From positions 16,717 to 80,716 of the forward strand of contig PSMA01000012.1 in the NCBI GenBank assembly GCA_040289905.1: 64,000 nt of DNA, in the 5' to 3' direction. The stretch comes from OLB17 sp040289905 (GTDB lineage: Bacteria > Acidobacteriota > Blastocatellia > Pyrinomonadales > Pyrinomonadaceae). This document shows, piece by piece, positions 26,910 through 36,079 of this stretch. The notes under the pieces are model-generated. The model saw nothing but the letters and a program-made list of their open reading frames with translations. It was not told the DNA's origin and did no database searches. Position numbers and translations under genes: made by a program. Positions within the stretch are counted from its first letter, which is position 1. Every line of letters starts with the position of its first letter.

Positions 26910-29558
26910 ATGGTCAAGGCGGCATCTGTTTTTCTCGTTTTCTCGATTGTTTTCTCAACCGTCTTTCCCGTTGCGGGCCAGAAGGCCCGTAGGTCAAAAG
27001 TAGATCCGGATTCGGAGGTCGCTCCAAAGCTGATCGAGACCCGTTCGCCTCAACGGAAAAAGTCCCCTTCGCGTTTGCGGAAAACAGAATTTGGCACGAT
27101 TGAGGCGTATTCGACCGGCGATGGAGCTCTCCTTCGTTGGAAGATGACGGCCGAGGTAGGGAACGCCGGCTTTGTTATCTTCCGAGTCGGTGCATTCGGC
27201 GAGCAGTCGATTTCCGATTTTATCCCAGGGGCATCGTTTCGCTACCCTAACCAGCCAATTTATGGTGAAGACTACGTTTTTTTCGACGCTGGCGGCTCGC
27301 CCTCGGCTCTGTATTACATCGAAGCCCGCGCGGACAATGGAAAGACCCTCCGTTCATCGATCGTTTCGGTCTTTAACGTAAAAAGCCTGCCACAGTTTGA
27401 TAGCCCAAACCGATTTGACCAATCGCTTCTTTCACCGGACAGCACCGCAACAGTTAAAAAATTCGAACTTTCGTATCCGTTCGATCTCCGGCAGGAGATT
27501 GCAGCAACGGCCGTCGATCCAAATGAATCGCGCCATCGGGAAATAATTAGCCGACCCGGTACAGTCCGTATCGGGGCAAAAGGCTCTGGTATCGTGCGCG
27601 TCACACGTTCGCAACTGGAAGCCGCGGGATTTAACGTAAATTCGGATCCATCGCTTTGGCAGCTTTATCTTGATGGCGTCGAGCGGCCTTTGATTATTGG
27701 CCCTTCAGCTTCCTATATCGAGTTTCTCGGCAAAGAATTAGACACCGTTGAAAGCGACATCAGAATGTATTATTTGACGGTTGGTGATCAATCGGGAAAG
27801 CGTTTTGCCAGCACGTTTTTGCGTCCCGCCGGCGGCGTGATAACCTCGCCGACATATTCACAGACGTTTGAGTTTCGCGAGCGTACGATATACGCAAATC
27901 AGGTCATCAATGGCGACGAGGAAAACTTCTGGGGGCGCGTCGTCGGCTCGTCCGCTACGACGCTGACATTTAACCTCTCCGGAATTGATCCAAATTCGGG
28001 CGACCGGCCATTGTTTATCTCTTTTATGGGTTATTCTTTGACGCCGCACAACATAAATTTGGTACTAAACGGTAATCCATTGCCGCCGGTCACCGGGACC
28101 GGACGGCAGAGTATTTCGCGGGAGTACATTATTCCTGTTTCTTATCTCGTTGAGGGTACCAACACGCTACAAATGGTCTCAAACGGGGCGTCGGGTGACC
28201 TGAGTCTCTTTGACCGGATACGTATCGACTTCCCACGTTATTTTAAGGCAATTTCAAATCGGTTAGACTTTTACACGGATAATTACCGCGCGGCGCGGCT
28301 CTCGGGTTTTAGCTCGCCGAACATCCGCGTTTTTGACGTCACTAATGAAGCCAATGAGCGGATCGTTCAGAATTTGACGCCGGTGGAATCGGCTGGAACT
28401 TATGGCGTTACGATTCCACCAACTCGCGGCCGCCGGTATCTGGCTGTCGAAGCATCGCAGGTCGTAACTCCGCTGGAAGTTTCGGCCGTAAATCCAGCTT
28501 TGATTGGGACGCCGACGCAGGCCGCGCAATTCCTCGTTATCGCACATCGCAGCCTGCTGCAACCTGCCTCTAGCTGGGCCGCGTACCGTGCCTCGCAAGG
28601 GATCTCGACAAAGGTGATTGACGTTCAGGAAATTTTCGATGAATTTAATTTCGGAACCTCGAGTTCGATTGCCATAAAAGCTTTTCTGGATTATGCGTTT
28701 CATAATTGGCAGGTTCCGCCGGCGTATGTCCTTTTGATTGGTGACGCATCTTACGATCCGAAAAACTATACAAATAACGGATACTGGAATATGGTCCCGA
28801 CGCGAATGGTGAATACGCTGTATTCCAAAACGGCAAGCGACGAGGCGCTGGCGGATTTCAATAACGATGGGCTCGCGGAAATTGCAATCGGCCGGATTGC
28901 CTCGCGCGACATCGCAGGCGTGACGAACGTTTTCAACAAAACCGTTACCTGGGAAAACTCCCTTGGTCCGAATTCTATGAATCGCGGTGCCCTTTTTGCG
29001 TTCGATCAACCCGACGGATATGATTTTGAGGGAATGAGCGACCGAATTATGTCGTATTTACCCTCGGGAATGCCGAAAATTAGAGCGCAGCGTGGCGTCC
29101 CGGACAACATCACTGCGCAGACAACCGTAATAAATGCGATCAATGCCGGGCAATACATTCTCAATTACACGGGCCATGGAACTTCTGCTGCCTGGCGGGA
29201 TACCGGTTTCCTATGGACCGGAAACGTACCGCAGCTCACAAATGCGTCACAGCCGTCGCTCATAACGGCTCTGACTTGCCTTAACGGCTATTTCATAATT
29301 CCGAATTCGACGGACAGTTTCGCCGAAGCGTTCACGAAGGCTTCAAATGGCGGCGGAGTTGCTATTTGGGCGTCAACCGGATTGACAACGCCGGACGTCC
29401 AGGAAGTGATGGCGACGCAGTTTTATATCCAGCTCAGCTTAGGCAACATCAATCGCCTCGGCGACCTGATAACGGACGCTAAGGCGCAGCTAAACACTGG
29501 CGGAGAAGTTCGCTATTCCTGGATACTTATCGGTGATCCGATGCTCCGACTTCATTGA
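26910..29558 (+). CDS. Exported C25-family (gingipain-like) cysteine peptidase
   Basis: Secreted caspase-fold protease of about 882 residues. ATG 26910 has AAGGAG ten bases upstream and opens with a signal peptide (ASVFLVFSIVFSTVFPVAGQ); the frame is open to 26841. The first 500 residues are beta-rich. The peptidase domain begins near FLVIAHRSLLQPASSWAAYR, with LLIGDASYDP, FNNDGLAEIAIGRIASR, the catalytic His in LNYTGHGTSAAW near residue 754 and the catalytic Cys in ALTCLNGYF near 789. The protein ends soon after the domain (GDPMLRLH) with no recognisable type IX secretion C-terminal domain. Likely role is extracellular protein degradation. A terminator follows. Confidence 0.9.
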   Translation: MVKAASVFLVFSIVFSTVFPVAGQKARRSKVDPDSEVAPKLIETRSPQRKKSPSRLRKTEFGTIEAYSTGDGALLRWKMTAEVGNAGFVIFRVGAFGEQSISDFIPGASFRYPNQPIYGEDYVFFDAGGSPSALYYIEARADNGKTLRSSIVSVFNVKSLPQFDSPNRFDQSLLSPDSTATVKKFELSYPFDLRQEIAATAVDPNESRHREIISRPGTVRIGAKGSGIVRVTRSQLEAAGFNVNSDPSLWQLYLDGVERPLIIGPSASYIEFLGKELDTVESDIRMYYLTVGDQSGKRFASTFLRPAGGVITSPTYSQTFEFRERTIYANQVINGDEENFWGRVVGSSATTLTFNLSGIDPNSGDRPLFISFMGYSLTPHNINLVLNGNPLPPVTGTGRQSISREYIIPVSYLVEGTNTLQMVSNGASGDLSLFDRIRIDFPRYFKAISNRLDFYTDNYRAARLSGFSSPNIRVFDVTNEANERIVQNLTPVESAGTYGVTIPPTRGRRYLAVEASQVVTPLEVSAVNPALIGTPTQAAQFLVIAHRSLLQPASSWAAYRASQGISTKVIDVQEIFDEFNFGTSSSIAIKAFLDYAFHNWQVPPAYVLLIGDASYDPKNYTNNGYWNMVPTRMVNTLYSKTASDEALADFNNDGLAEIAIGRIASRDIAGVTNVFNKTVTWENSLGPNSMNRGALFAFDQPDGYDFEGMSDRIMSYLPSGMPKIRAQRGVPDNITAQTTVINAINAGQYILNYTGHGTSAAWRDTGFLWTGNVPQLTNASQPSLITALTCLNGYFIIPNSTDSFAEAFTKASNGGGVAIWASTGLTTPDVQEVMATQFYIQLSLGNINRLGDLITDAKAQLNTGGEVRYSWILIGDPMLRLH

Positions 29559-29579
29559 GGTGTGAAATCATCTAAATGC

Positions 29580-29617
29580 AAAAGGCCGCCTCCTCTTTAC
29601 TTTGGACGCGGCCTTTT
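29580..29617 (+). terminator. Intrinsic terminator after C25 peptidase
   Basis: AAAAGGCCGC at 29580-29589 pairs perfectly with GCGGCCTTTT at 29608-29617 around an 18-base loop, followed by further T residues. It starts 21 bases after the peptidase stop. The A-rich left arm means it could also act on leftward transcripts from the tRNA. Confidence 0.85.
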
Positions 29618-29624
29618 TTATTTC

Positions 29625-29700
29625 TGGTACTCGCGGCAGGAGTCGAACCTGCGACTTCTTCCTCCGGAGGGAAGCGCTCTATCCACTGAGCTACGCGAGC
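29625..29700 (-). tRNA. tRNA-Arg(CCG)
   Basis: Complete cloverleaf on the minus strand. The acceptor 5' arm GCTCGCG pairs with CGCGAGT (one G-U at the first pair), followed by discriminator A and an encoded CCA. The D arm is AGCTCAGT...AGAGC. The anticodon stem CTTCC/GGAAG encloses loop CTCCGGA, anticodon CCG, reading CGG codons. The T arm contains GGTTCGACTCC. Length is 76 bases with CCA. Confidence 0.95.
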
Positions 29701-29725
29701 AACTGTCAAAACGATAATAGCAGGA

Positions 29726-30352
29726 CTACTGTCGGGTTTCAATCCGAATGGTCTTCACGCGAACTGGCTCAACAGGACGCTCGCCGTCCTTGGGCGAAAC
29801 GCCCGCGATCGTTCGGACGTTGTTCATACCCTCGGTGACCTTGCCAAAAACCGTGTAACGCGTATCGAAAGACGGTTCGCGTTTCAAGGTTATAAAAAAT
29901 TGCGAGTTTGCGGAATTGGCATCCGGTCCGCGAGCCGCGCCAACAATTCCAACGTCGTAAGGGATGTCGGAGAATTCCGCCGAAACATTTGGCAGACCGG
30001 ATTTGCCCGTGCCGTCATTTTCGGGATCATCATCTTTCGAAAGCGGATCGCCGCCCTGAATGACCGATTGATTGATCCGATGAAAGGTTGTACCGTCATA
30101 AAATCCAGATTTTGCTAAGGTTTTGAAACGCTCGACCATTTTTGGCGCGATATTAGAGTAGAGCTCTATCTTAATCGTACCGAAAGCTGCGTTGTTTTCC
30201 ATCTCTACAACAGCTATCTCCTTGTCCGCTACCGGCTGAACATTTCGCTTGACCTCCGCATTCGAACCAGATCGATTAGCGACATTGCCTGGCTGGCAGG
30301 AGGTTGCGATCAAGGTAAGAATGAGCACGGAAAAGACTTTTGCTCGGTTCAT
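29726..30352 (-). CDS. Cyclophilin-type peptidyl-prolyl isomerase, lipoprotein
   Basis: Extracytoplasmic proline isomerase. The N-terminus VFSVLILTLIATSC is a lipoprotein signal, so the 208-residue protein should be membrane-anchored after cleavage before Cys 19. The cyclophilin domain starts near residue 50 (GTIKIELYSNIAPKMVERF), with GTTFHRINQSVIQGGDP, NSANSQFFITL and YTVFGKVTEGM. The active-site Arg in FHR and the Gln/Phe of SQFFI are present. Its ATG overlaps the dtd stop by four bases, so it belongs to the same coupled transcript. Confidence 0.94.
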   Translation of the reverse strand: MNRAKVFSVLILTLIATSCQPGNVANRSGSNAEVKRNVQPVADKEIAVVEMENNAAFGTIKIELYSNIAPKMVERFKTLAKSGFYDGTTFHRINQSVIQGGDPLSKDDDPENDGTGKSGLPNVSAEFSDIPYDVGIVGAARGPDANSANSQFFITLKREPSFDTRYTVFGKVTEGMNNVRTIAGVSPKDGERPVEPVRVKTIRIETRQ

Positions 30353-30804
30353 ACTCCAAATAGTTCCTCACTGTCTAAAATAATTGTAACCGGACCGTCG
30401 TTGATTGATTCGACGTCCATCATCGCACGGAACTGTCCTGTGGCTATCCGTCCGAGCCGCTCGCGGGCGGACTCGACGAAGTAATTGTAGATCTTCTCGG
30501 CCAAATCCGGCGGTGCTGCCGCGGTAAACGACGGTCGTCGGCCACGACGGCAATCTGCATAAAGCGTAAATTGCGAAACAACGAGCATTTCGCCGCCGGA
30601 TTCGATCAAGCCACAATTCATCGCTCCGTTTTCATCGGCAAAAATACGCATCTCGACGATCTTTGCGAGCATCCTCGCCGCAACAGTCTCGGTGTCAGTG
30701 GCGGAAATGCCGAGAAAAACGAGAAGCCCGCGGCCAATGCAACCGATAGATTCAGCATTGACACGGACCTGGGCCGTTGAAACTCGCTGAACAACAGCAC
30801 GCAT
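30349..30804 (-). CDS. dtd: D-aminoacyl-tRNA deacylase
   Basis: Removes D-amino acids (and misplaced glycine) wrongly attached to tRNA. The 151 residues fit the family. The start MRAVVQRVSTAQVRV, the active-site motif SQFTLYADCRRGRRPSF near residue 77 and the cross-subunit motif NDGPVTI (the family's Gly-Pro dipeptide) near the C-terminus are all present. It lies between two cyclophilin genes with overlapping codons on both sides (TAATG upstream, ATGA downstream), forming a coupled protein-quality group. Confidence 0.97.
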   Translation of the reverse strand: MRAVVQRVSTAQVRVNAESIGCIGRGLLVFLGISATDTETVAARMLAKIVEMRIFADENGAMNCGLIESGGEMLVVSQFTLYADCRRGRRPSFTAAAPPDLAEKIYNYFVESARERLGRIATGQFRAMMDVESINDGPVTIILDSEELFGV

Positions 30805-31298
30805 TAGGCGGCAAGTTCTTCGACGTAAACGCGGTTCATAACGACCGGTTCAAGTGGTTTGTCGTTGGCGCTCGTCGGAACGTTGGCTATCGCGTCAACG
30901 ACGTCCTGTCCATCGATGAGCCGACCGAATTTGGTGTAGTTCGGCGGCAGCGGATAGTCGACGTGCATTATAAAAAACTGTGAACCATTTGTGTTCGGGC
31001 CCGCGTTTGCCATTGCGACAGTACCTTTTTCATAAACGCCCGAATAAAGGGGCGAGTTGCGGTCTATCTCGTCTTCGAATCGTCCGCCCCAGGCCGATTC
31101 GCCGCCGTAGCCCTCCCCAAAAGGATCCCCGCCTTGAATCATGAAGTTTTTAATAACGCGGTGAAAAATAACGCCATCGTAATAGTTTCGCTCTGCCAGA
31201 AGCCGAAAATTCTCCGTGGTTTTTGGGGCTTCGGATTCTAGAAGTTCGAATTTTATCGTTCCTTTGTTCGTTTCTATGACTGCAATTCTGTTTGCCAC
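30804..31298 (-). CDS. Cytoplasmic cyclophilin-type peptidyl-prolyl isomerase
   Basis: Proline cis-trans isomerase of 164 residues with no signal peptide. It has TIKFELLESEAPKTTENF, GVIFHRVIKNFMIQGGDPFG, ANAGPNTNGSQFFIMH and YTKFGRLIDGQDVVDAI, the complete cyclophilin active-site set. The stop overlaps the dtd start (TAATG). With the lipoprotein cyclophilin on the other side of dtd, the operon supplies one isomerase on each side of the membrane. It follows the HAD phosphatase gene by 18 bases. Confidence 0.95.
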   Translation of the reverse strand: MANRIAVIETNKGTIKFELLESEAPKTTENFRLLAERNYYDGVIFHRVIKNFMIQGGDPFGEGYGGESAWGGRFEDEIDRNSPLYSGVYEKGTVAMANAGPNTNGSQFFIMHVDYPLPPNYTKFGRLIDGQDVVDAIANVPTSANDKPLEPVVMNRVYVEELAA

Positions 31299-31316
31299 CG
31301 ATTTCTCCTAATTCCT

Positions 31317-32177
31317 TCAATCCAGAATAAATTTTTTTATCGCGGCCGCAACTCCGCCTTCATCGTTATTAACTGTTTTAAAGAATTCCTGCCGCGCAAG
31401 CAAATCTCTATCTGCATTTCCCATTACAACGGGCGTTGCGGCATATTCAAGCATTGCGAGATCGTTAAAGTTGTCACCAATCGCCATCACTGATTCGCTG
31501 CCAAAACCGTTGATTGCGGCAATCGCTGCGATACCCGTCGCTTTTGAGGTAGCGGGTGGGAGAATATCGATCAAGGTAAAATCCAAATGCGGATAAATCG
31601 TCGGAAGAATTGAAACCGTGTCTTTCAGTTCCGCCTGAAGGAAATCGAGCATTTGGCGCATCGGGTCACAGGCGCCGGAAAAAGAGATGTGGATAATTTC
31701 GTGATCGCACAACGAGCTTTCGAGCTCTGCGACGTGGATAACTGCTTCGGCCGCATCATCGCCGTGCAATCGCTCGGACCACTCAAGATAACGCCGGAGT
31801 GGCAGATTAGCCTCAGAAACCGTGTCATAGAGCAATGAACCCTTTCCGTGCGGATCGGCGCTGACGAGTGCGTTCCCGCCGAGCTCTTTGCCGACCCGAA
31901 CGATTTCTCTTGTCGTCTCGGTATCGAGCAAGGAGGCAAAAACGGTTTTCAGGCTCTCGGCATATTTCACCAAAGCGCCATTATGCGTAACCAGCGGCGC
32001 ATTAAGCCCAAGTTCAAGTGCTGGCGGACGAGCGTCGCGAAATCTTCGGCCGGTCGCGATGGTAACGAACACTCCGCGACTTTCCGCTTCGCGAATCGCT
32101 GCGATATTCTCTGCGGAAATATTCCCGCACGAATCAAGTAAAGTACCGTCGAGATCGATAGCAAGTAGCTTTATCAT
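31317..32177 (-). CDS. Cof-type HAD-superfamily phosphatase
   Basis: Magnesium-dependent phosphatase of the Cof/YbiV subgroup (HAD type IIB), usually acting on sugar phosphates or cofactors. Motif I is IDLDGTLLDSCGNIS at the N-terminus with the nucleophile Asp; motif II is the Thr in TIATGRRF; motif III and IV are the downstream Lys (ATSKATGI) and MAIGDNFNDLAML with metal Asp residues. The 286-residue length is typical, with the C2B cap between motifs II and III. Substrate not visible. It lies between mltG and the cyclophilin gene on the same strand, with 21 bases to mltG. Confidence 0.93.
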   Translation of the reverse strand: MIKLLAIDLDGTLLDSCGNISAENIAAIREAESRGVFVTIATGRRFRDARPPALELGLNAPLVTHNGALVKYAESLKTVFASLLDTETTREIVRVGKELGGNALVSADPHGKGSLLYDTVSEANLPLRRYLEWSERLHGDDAAEAVIHVAELESSLCDHEIIHISFSGACDPMRQMLDFLQAELKDTVSILPTIYPHLDFTLIDILPPATSKATGIAAIAAINGFGSESVMAIGDNFNDLAMLEYAATPVVMGNADRDLLARQEFFKTVNNDEGGVAAAIKKFILD

Positions 32178-32198
32178 CTGAGGTTACGTTAGTGGACG

Positions 32199-33251
32199 CT
32201 ATTTTCCCCTCAGCTGTTGCAGCCAACGTTGGTAATCAGCCTTGCCCCGTTCAAATTCCGTCGCAGATGTATAAAAACGATGCGAGCCGTTATTTTTGGA
32301 AACATCGCGGACGAAAAAAAGATAAGCAGTTTCCGCGGGCAAAAGCGCGGCTTCGATCGAGGATGCCGACGGCGACGCTATCGGACCCGGCGGCAGGCCG
32401 GCGTATCTGCGGGTATTGTATGGGGAATCTGCTTGCAGATCACTTTTGTTGATATTGCTGTCCCAGCGGCCTTCCATTTTAGCGACGTAAACGCACGTCT
32501 GGTCGATGCCGAGCGGAATACCGCGCTTTAGTCGATTATATATCACCGAGGCGATTATCGGACGTTCATCGGTTACCGCCGTTTCCGTTTCGACCAAAGA
32601 GGCGATGGTAACAACCTGATGCGGCGTAAGGCCAAGCCGAGAGGCCATTTCCGTCCATTCAGGCTTCCAGATTTTTCGGAACTGCGTGACTGCTGCGCGG
32701 ATCACGTCTTCGGTCCGTGCTTCGAGGCTGAGTTCATAAGTACTAGGGTAGAGATATCCTTCGAGATTCGGCGCTTGAGGTGCTATATCACTGATTGGCG
32801 ATGGGTCCTCGAATAATCCAAGTATCTCCTGTTCAGACCGGGCCTCGGCGGGAAGCCTTTCCTTGATTCTCTTGGCAAGATCGAACAGCGTAAAACCCTC
32901 GGGTATCGTGAATTTAATCGCCCGCGTCTCGCCCTTTTCGAGCTCAGCTAGTACTTGGCGCGGCGTAATCGGCGAATCGAATCGATAATCACCTGCTTTA
33001 AGGCGCGCGGCGTCACCGAACAAACGCAGGTACAGCAATACCGGCCTTGCATCGGCAAGGATGCCTTCAGCTTCAAGTTTGGAAACTATTGCAGCGGGCG
33101 GCGTCCCGCGTGTAATCGTTAGGTAACTTTGTGCTTTATCATGTGCGTGTGGCGCGTCCATTGCTCTCAGGACCCAAATAGTCAAAACAGCGACAACCGC
33201 AAATACTAAAATGCCGGCGCCAAAAAATGACCAAACTAATCGTTTCTTCAC
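32199..33251 (-). CDS. mltG: Endolytic murein transglycosylase
   Basis: Inner-membrane lytic transglycosylase of the YceG/MltG family that cuts nascent peptidoglycan strands. A single membrane anchor occupies residues 8-28 (FFGAGILVFAVVAVLTIWVL). A LysM-like subdomain follows (FTIPEGFTLFDLAKRIKERL). The catalytic region has ASLVETETAVTDERPIIASV with the essential Glu, then YNRLKRGIPLGIDQT and YNTRRYAGLPPGPIASP. Length of 350 residues is normal. It is the first gene of a leftward run to the cyclophilin lipoprotein. Confidence 0.96.
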   Translation of the reverse strand: MKKRLVWSFFGAGILVFAVVAVLTIWVLRAMDAPHAHDKAQSYLTITRGTPPAAIVSKLEAEGILADARPVLLYLRLFGDAARLKAGDYRFDSPITPRQVLAELEKGETRAIKFTIPEGFTLFDLAKRIKERLPAEARSEQEILGLFEDPSPISDIAPQAPNLEGYLYPSTYELSLEARTEDVIRAAVTQFRKIWKPEWTEMASRLGLTPHQVVTIASLVETETAVTDERPIIASVIYNRLKRGIPLGIDQTCVYVAKMEGRWDSNINKSDLQADSPYNTRRYAGLPPGPIASPSASSIEAALLPAETAYLFFVRDVSKNNGSHRFYTSATEFERGKADYQRWLQQLRGK

Positions 33252-33619
33252 AAAAGAAAGTTTAGCAAATTGACGACCTAAAAAATAAGCGCGGGTCGAG
33301 ACTGTAACTTTGCACGCAAGAGCTTAAATTACGGTAAACTATACCGCACCTCGTCCGGTGACGGGTATTTTCATTTTGAAAATTACAGACGAATTTGTAC
33401 AATCGAGAAAATTTAAATCTCACAGCAACGCGTAAAACGAGTCTTCGAGTCCCTCGAGGAAATAAGCCTCCGGAGCTAACTGTCTCGATGCCGCGTGCTG
33501 TCGAACAGACTAATCTCGGTAATCGCGTTAACTAGGCGTTAGACCTCACGGCATAAAATCTGACGTGAATCATTAACCAAAACATTGAGGATTTATAAAT
33601 TCGATCGGAGGAAAAAAAA
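33252..33619. other. Divergent intergenic region with hairpin
   Basis: 368 bases without a convincing gene between divergent mltG and an exported protein. A hairpin at 33341-33368 has an outer ATACC/GGTAT stem and an inner CGTC/GACG stem around CGGT, followed by TTTT, so it could act as a small attenuator for rightward transcription. TTGCAC at 33310 followed 19 bases later by TAAACT is a weak promoter-like pair. The GGAGG ribosome site of the rightward gene lies at 33607. No known riboswitch was recognised. Confidence 0.4.
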
Positions 33620-34645
33620 ATGAGATTTGTAGTCCATCTGGCTTTCACCGCAGTATCAGTTGTCTCGATCTTCGGGCAGGTTGCTGACACAAAACGCAAC
33701 CCGAAATTATCGAATGAATTCAAAGGAACGCCTACGAAGTCGAGCCAATTGGTGCCGCGGAGCATCACGGCGTTAAATACACCAATAACAGAAAATTTTG
33801 ACACTCTTGCCGCGACCGGGACTTCCAGCAACGTGCCCGAGGGTTGGGCGTTTCTCGAAACAGGTGCAAATGCTAACTTGCTGTACACGGCCGGCACGGG
33901 CTCGAGTGGTACGGGCGATACTTACAGCCTGGGAGCCTCCGGGTCGACCGAGAGGGCATTTGGCGGACTTCGAAGCAGTACTTTAATTCCTTTGATTGGA
34001 GCCAATTTTACAAATGCGACTGGAAGTACAATCGGAAGAATCTCAATAACTTACATTGGGGAACAATGGAGATTAGGAACTGCTAATCGAGGACCAGACA
34101 GATTGGAATTTCAATATAGCTTGGACGCAACATCCTTAGACACCGGCACCTGGACTAACGTCAGCGCCTTGAATTTTTCGTCGCCTATTACGACCGGAAC
34201 TGTAGGCGCTCTGGACGGAAACAACCCCTCGAATCGAACGACGATTACCGCAACCTTTCAAGTCACCGTTCCCAACGGCGCTTCGATTTGGCTTCGGTGG
34301 GTTGATTTTGACGCTCCAGGTGCTGACGATGCGCTAGCCATCGATGATTTCAGCCTTACAGCGCAGGGGCTGTTTTCCGGGCCTGCCTCGATTTCGGGTC
34401 GGGTAGTCACCGCTGATGGTCGCGGCATTGCAAATCATATTGTAACGGTATCGGGCGGCGATCTGGCGGAACCAATTTCGGTCAGGACGAACACATTCGG
34501 TTTTTACAGAATCGATGGTTTGCCTTCGGGCAGGACCTATTTTCTTAGCGTTTCAACTCGCAAATATACGTTTTCTGAGCCCACGAGGACTGTCGACCTG
34601 ACTTCGGACCTAAGCGGCGTTGATTTCGTCGCTATGTCTTTATGA
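33620..34645 (+). CDS. Exported protein with C-terminal carboxypeptidase-regulatory-like domain
   Basis: Secreted protein of 341 residues, function unknown. A clear ribosome site (GGAGG) precedes the ATG. Residues 1-20 resemble a signal peptide (FVVHLAFTAVSVVSIFG). The region from ITENFDTLAATGTSSNVPEG to the LAIDDFSLTAQ segment resembles the beta-sandwich that precedes nuclease or PEP-CTERM-type modules in secreted proteins. Residues about 255-341 form an Ig-like carboxypeptidase regulatory domain (ISGRVVTADGRGIANHIVTV, TNTFGFYRIDGLPSGRTYFL). There is no enzymatic motif. Surface or adhesive function is a guess. Confidence 0.75.
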   Translation: MRFVVHLAFTAVSVVSIFGQVADTKRNPKLSNEFKGTPTKSSQLVPRSITALNTPITENFDTLAATGTSSNVPEGWAFLETGANANLLYTAGTGSSGTGDTYSLGASGSTERAFGGLRSSTLIPLIGANFTNATGSTIGRISITYIGEQWRLGTANRGPDRLEFQYSLDATSLDTGTWTNVSALNFSSPITTGTVGALDGNNPSNRTTITATFQVTVPNGASIWLRWVDFDAPGADDALAIDDFSLTAQGLFSGPASISGRVVTADGRGIANHIVTVSGGDLAEPISVRTNTFGFYRIDGLPSGRTYFLSVSTRKYTFSEPTRTVDLTSDLSGVDFVAMSL

Positions 34646-34680
34646 GCGAGTAAAACGGTCACGGGAAGTTGAACAATCGC

Positions 34681-34728
34681 AGGACAGGGCGAAAGCAGGC
34701 GACTTATTCGCCCCATTCGCCCTGTCCT
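34681..34728. repeat. Long interrupted palindrome at the ilvA 3' end
   Basis: A perfect 13-bp inverted repeat (AGGACAGGGCGAA at 34681-34693; complement at 34716-34728) encloses a second 5-bp stem GGCGA/TCGCC (34698-34702, 34708-34712) with loop CTTAT. The ilvA stop codon lies inside it, so the last codons of ilvA form one arm. It lies between convergent genes but lacks a U-tract on either side, so termination would not be classical. Confidence 0.75.
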
Positions 34729-35942
34729 TCGCGGACAACGTGATATCCGAAGTCTTCTAAATGCCGATGGACGAATCGTGCATGCTCTTCGTCGCGAACC
34801 TCGAGTATCATTTCAATTCCTGTATAGCCGAGCGGCGCAAGCCAGATCGCTCTCTGGTGATTGACTTCCATAACATTTGCGCCGGTTTCGGCGACGCGAT
34901 TCAGTAATTGAGCCAAAGATCCGGGCCGATCCAAAACTAGAAGTTTCAAAATCACGTAGCGTCCCTGCCTCACCAGGACCTGTTCAATTACGCGCGAAAG
35001 CAGGTTGCCGTCTATATTTCCGCCAGCAAGTATTGCGCAAACCACATCCTCCGGCTTGATTTTGAGCTTTCCGGCAAGAAGTGCCGCAACTCCTGCTGCT
35101 CCGGCTCCCTCGGCAACGATATGGGCGTTCTGAACACAATGAAATACACCGGCGGCGAGTTCCTCTTCGGTAACTTCGACGACACTTTCGACGTATTCGT
35201 GAATTATCGGAAGCGTCAGTATTCCCGGACGTTTTACGGCGATGCCGTCGGCAATCGTCGGTCTTCCAATTGCTTCCAGCGGGACACCCGCCCTGAGAGA
35301 TTGATTGATCGAAGGTACGTTTGCCGCTTGCACGCCAATGACGCGAACTGTCGGTATGAGCGATTTAAGAGCGATCGCGACTCCGGATGCAATTCCGCCG
35401 CCGCCGATCGGAACGAGAACGACCGATACATCGGGTAAAGCCTTTGCAATCTCACATCCGATCGAACCTTGTCCAGCGATAATAAGCGGATCGTCGAATG
35501 CATGGACGTACGTAAATCCCTTTTCTGCCTCTAGCTCCCGGGAATATGCAACTGCTGCATCGAAACTGTCGCCCCTGAGGATAACCTGGGCGCCGAGTGC
35601 CTTCGTCGCCGCGATTTTGGTAAGCGGAGCAAATTCTGGGAGGACAATCGTTGCCTTAACACCGACGAGCTTCGCCGCGAGCGCAACTCCTTGCGCATGG
35701 TTGCCGGCAGAGGCAGTAACTACGCCGCGCTGCTTTTCCTCTTCTGAAAGCCGCGAGATTTTGTTGTAAGCTCCGCGGACCTTAAACGAACCGCCACGCT
35801 GAAGGCATTCGGCCTTAAGATATGCTTTACAGCCGATTGCGGCAGAAAGTTTCTCATCGGAAATTATCGGTGTTTCGTTAATTATGCCCTTGAGCCGGCG
35901 GCGGGCACTCTCTACATCTTCAAAAGTTATCGTCATCGTCAC
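34704..35942 (-). CDS. ilvA: Threonine ammonia-lyase with one C-terminal ACT domain
   Basis: PLP-dependent enzyme deaminating threonine to 2-oxobutyrate, the first step to isoleucine. The Schiff-base Lys lies in GGSFKVRGAYNK near residue 52; ASAGNHAQGVALAAK and the phosphate-binding VPIGGGGIASGVAIAL follow. Residues about 325-412 form a single ACT-like regulatory domain (LLVLDRPGSLAQLLNRVAET). The 412-residue form with one ACT domain differs from the long E. coli IlvA (two ACT-like repeats) and from short TdcB (none), so effector response may differ. The gene stands alone. With tdh-kbl elsewhere in the window, threonine has two routes. Confidence 0.95.
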   Translation of the reverse strand: MTMTITFEDVESARRRLKGIINETPIISDEKLSAAIGCKAYLKAECLQRGGSFKVRGAYNKISRLSEEEKQRGVVTASAGNHAQGVALAAKLVGVKATIVLPEFAPLTKIAATKALGAQVILRGDSFDAAVAYSRELEAEKGFTYVHAFDDPLIIAGQGSIGCEIAKALPDVSVVLVPIGGGGIASGVAIALKSLIPTVRVIGVQAANVPSINQSLRAGVPLEAIGRPTIADGIAVKRPGILTLPIIHEYVESVVEVTEEELAAGVFHCVQNAHIVAEGAGAAGVAALLAGKLKIKPEDVVCAILAGGNIDGNLLSRVIEQVLVRQGRYVILKLLVLDRPGSLAQLLNRVAETGANVMEVNHQRAIWLAPLGYTGIEMILEVRDEEHARFVHRHLEDFGYHVVREGQGEWGE

Positions 35943-36079
35943 TTCGGGATTATAAGGCTATGCGGCCACGTTTCAAATTGTTAAGAGCTTTTTAGATCGG
36001 AGGATTCGAATTTTCTTCAGTAGTCGAATTGGAAGAATTGGTGTATATTAAACGGACATCCAAGTTTCGGAGGTTGAAG

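Noticed and set aside
28263..29009. 248-codon minus-strand open frame inside the C25 peptidase
   Set aside because: Lies wholly antisense to the catalytic region of a real gene; no recognisable protein features.
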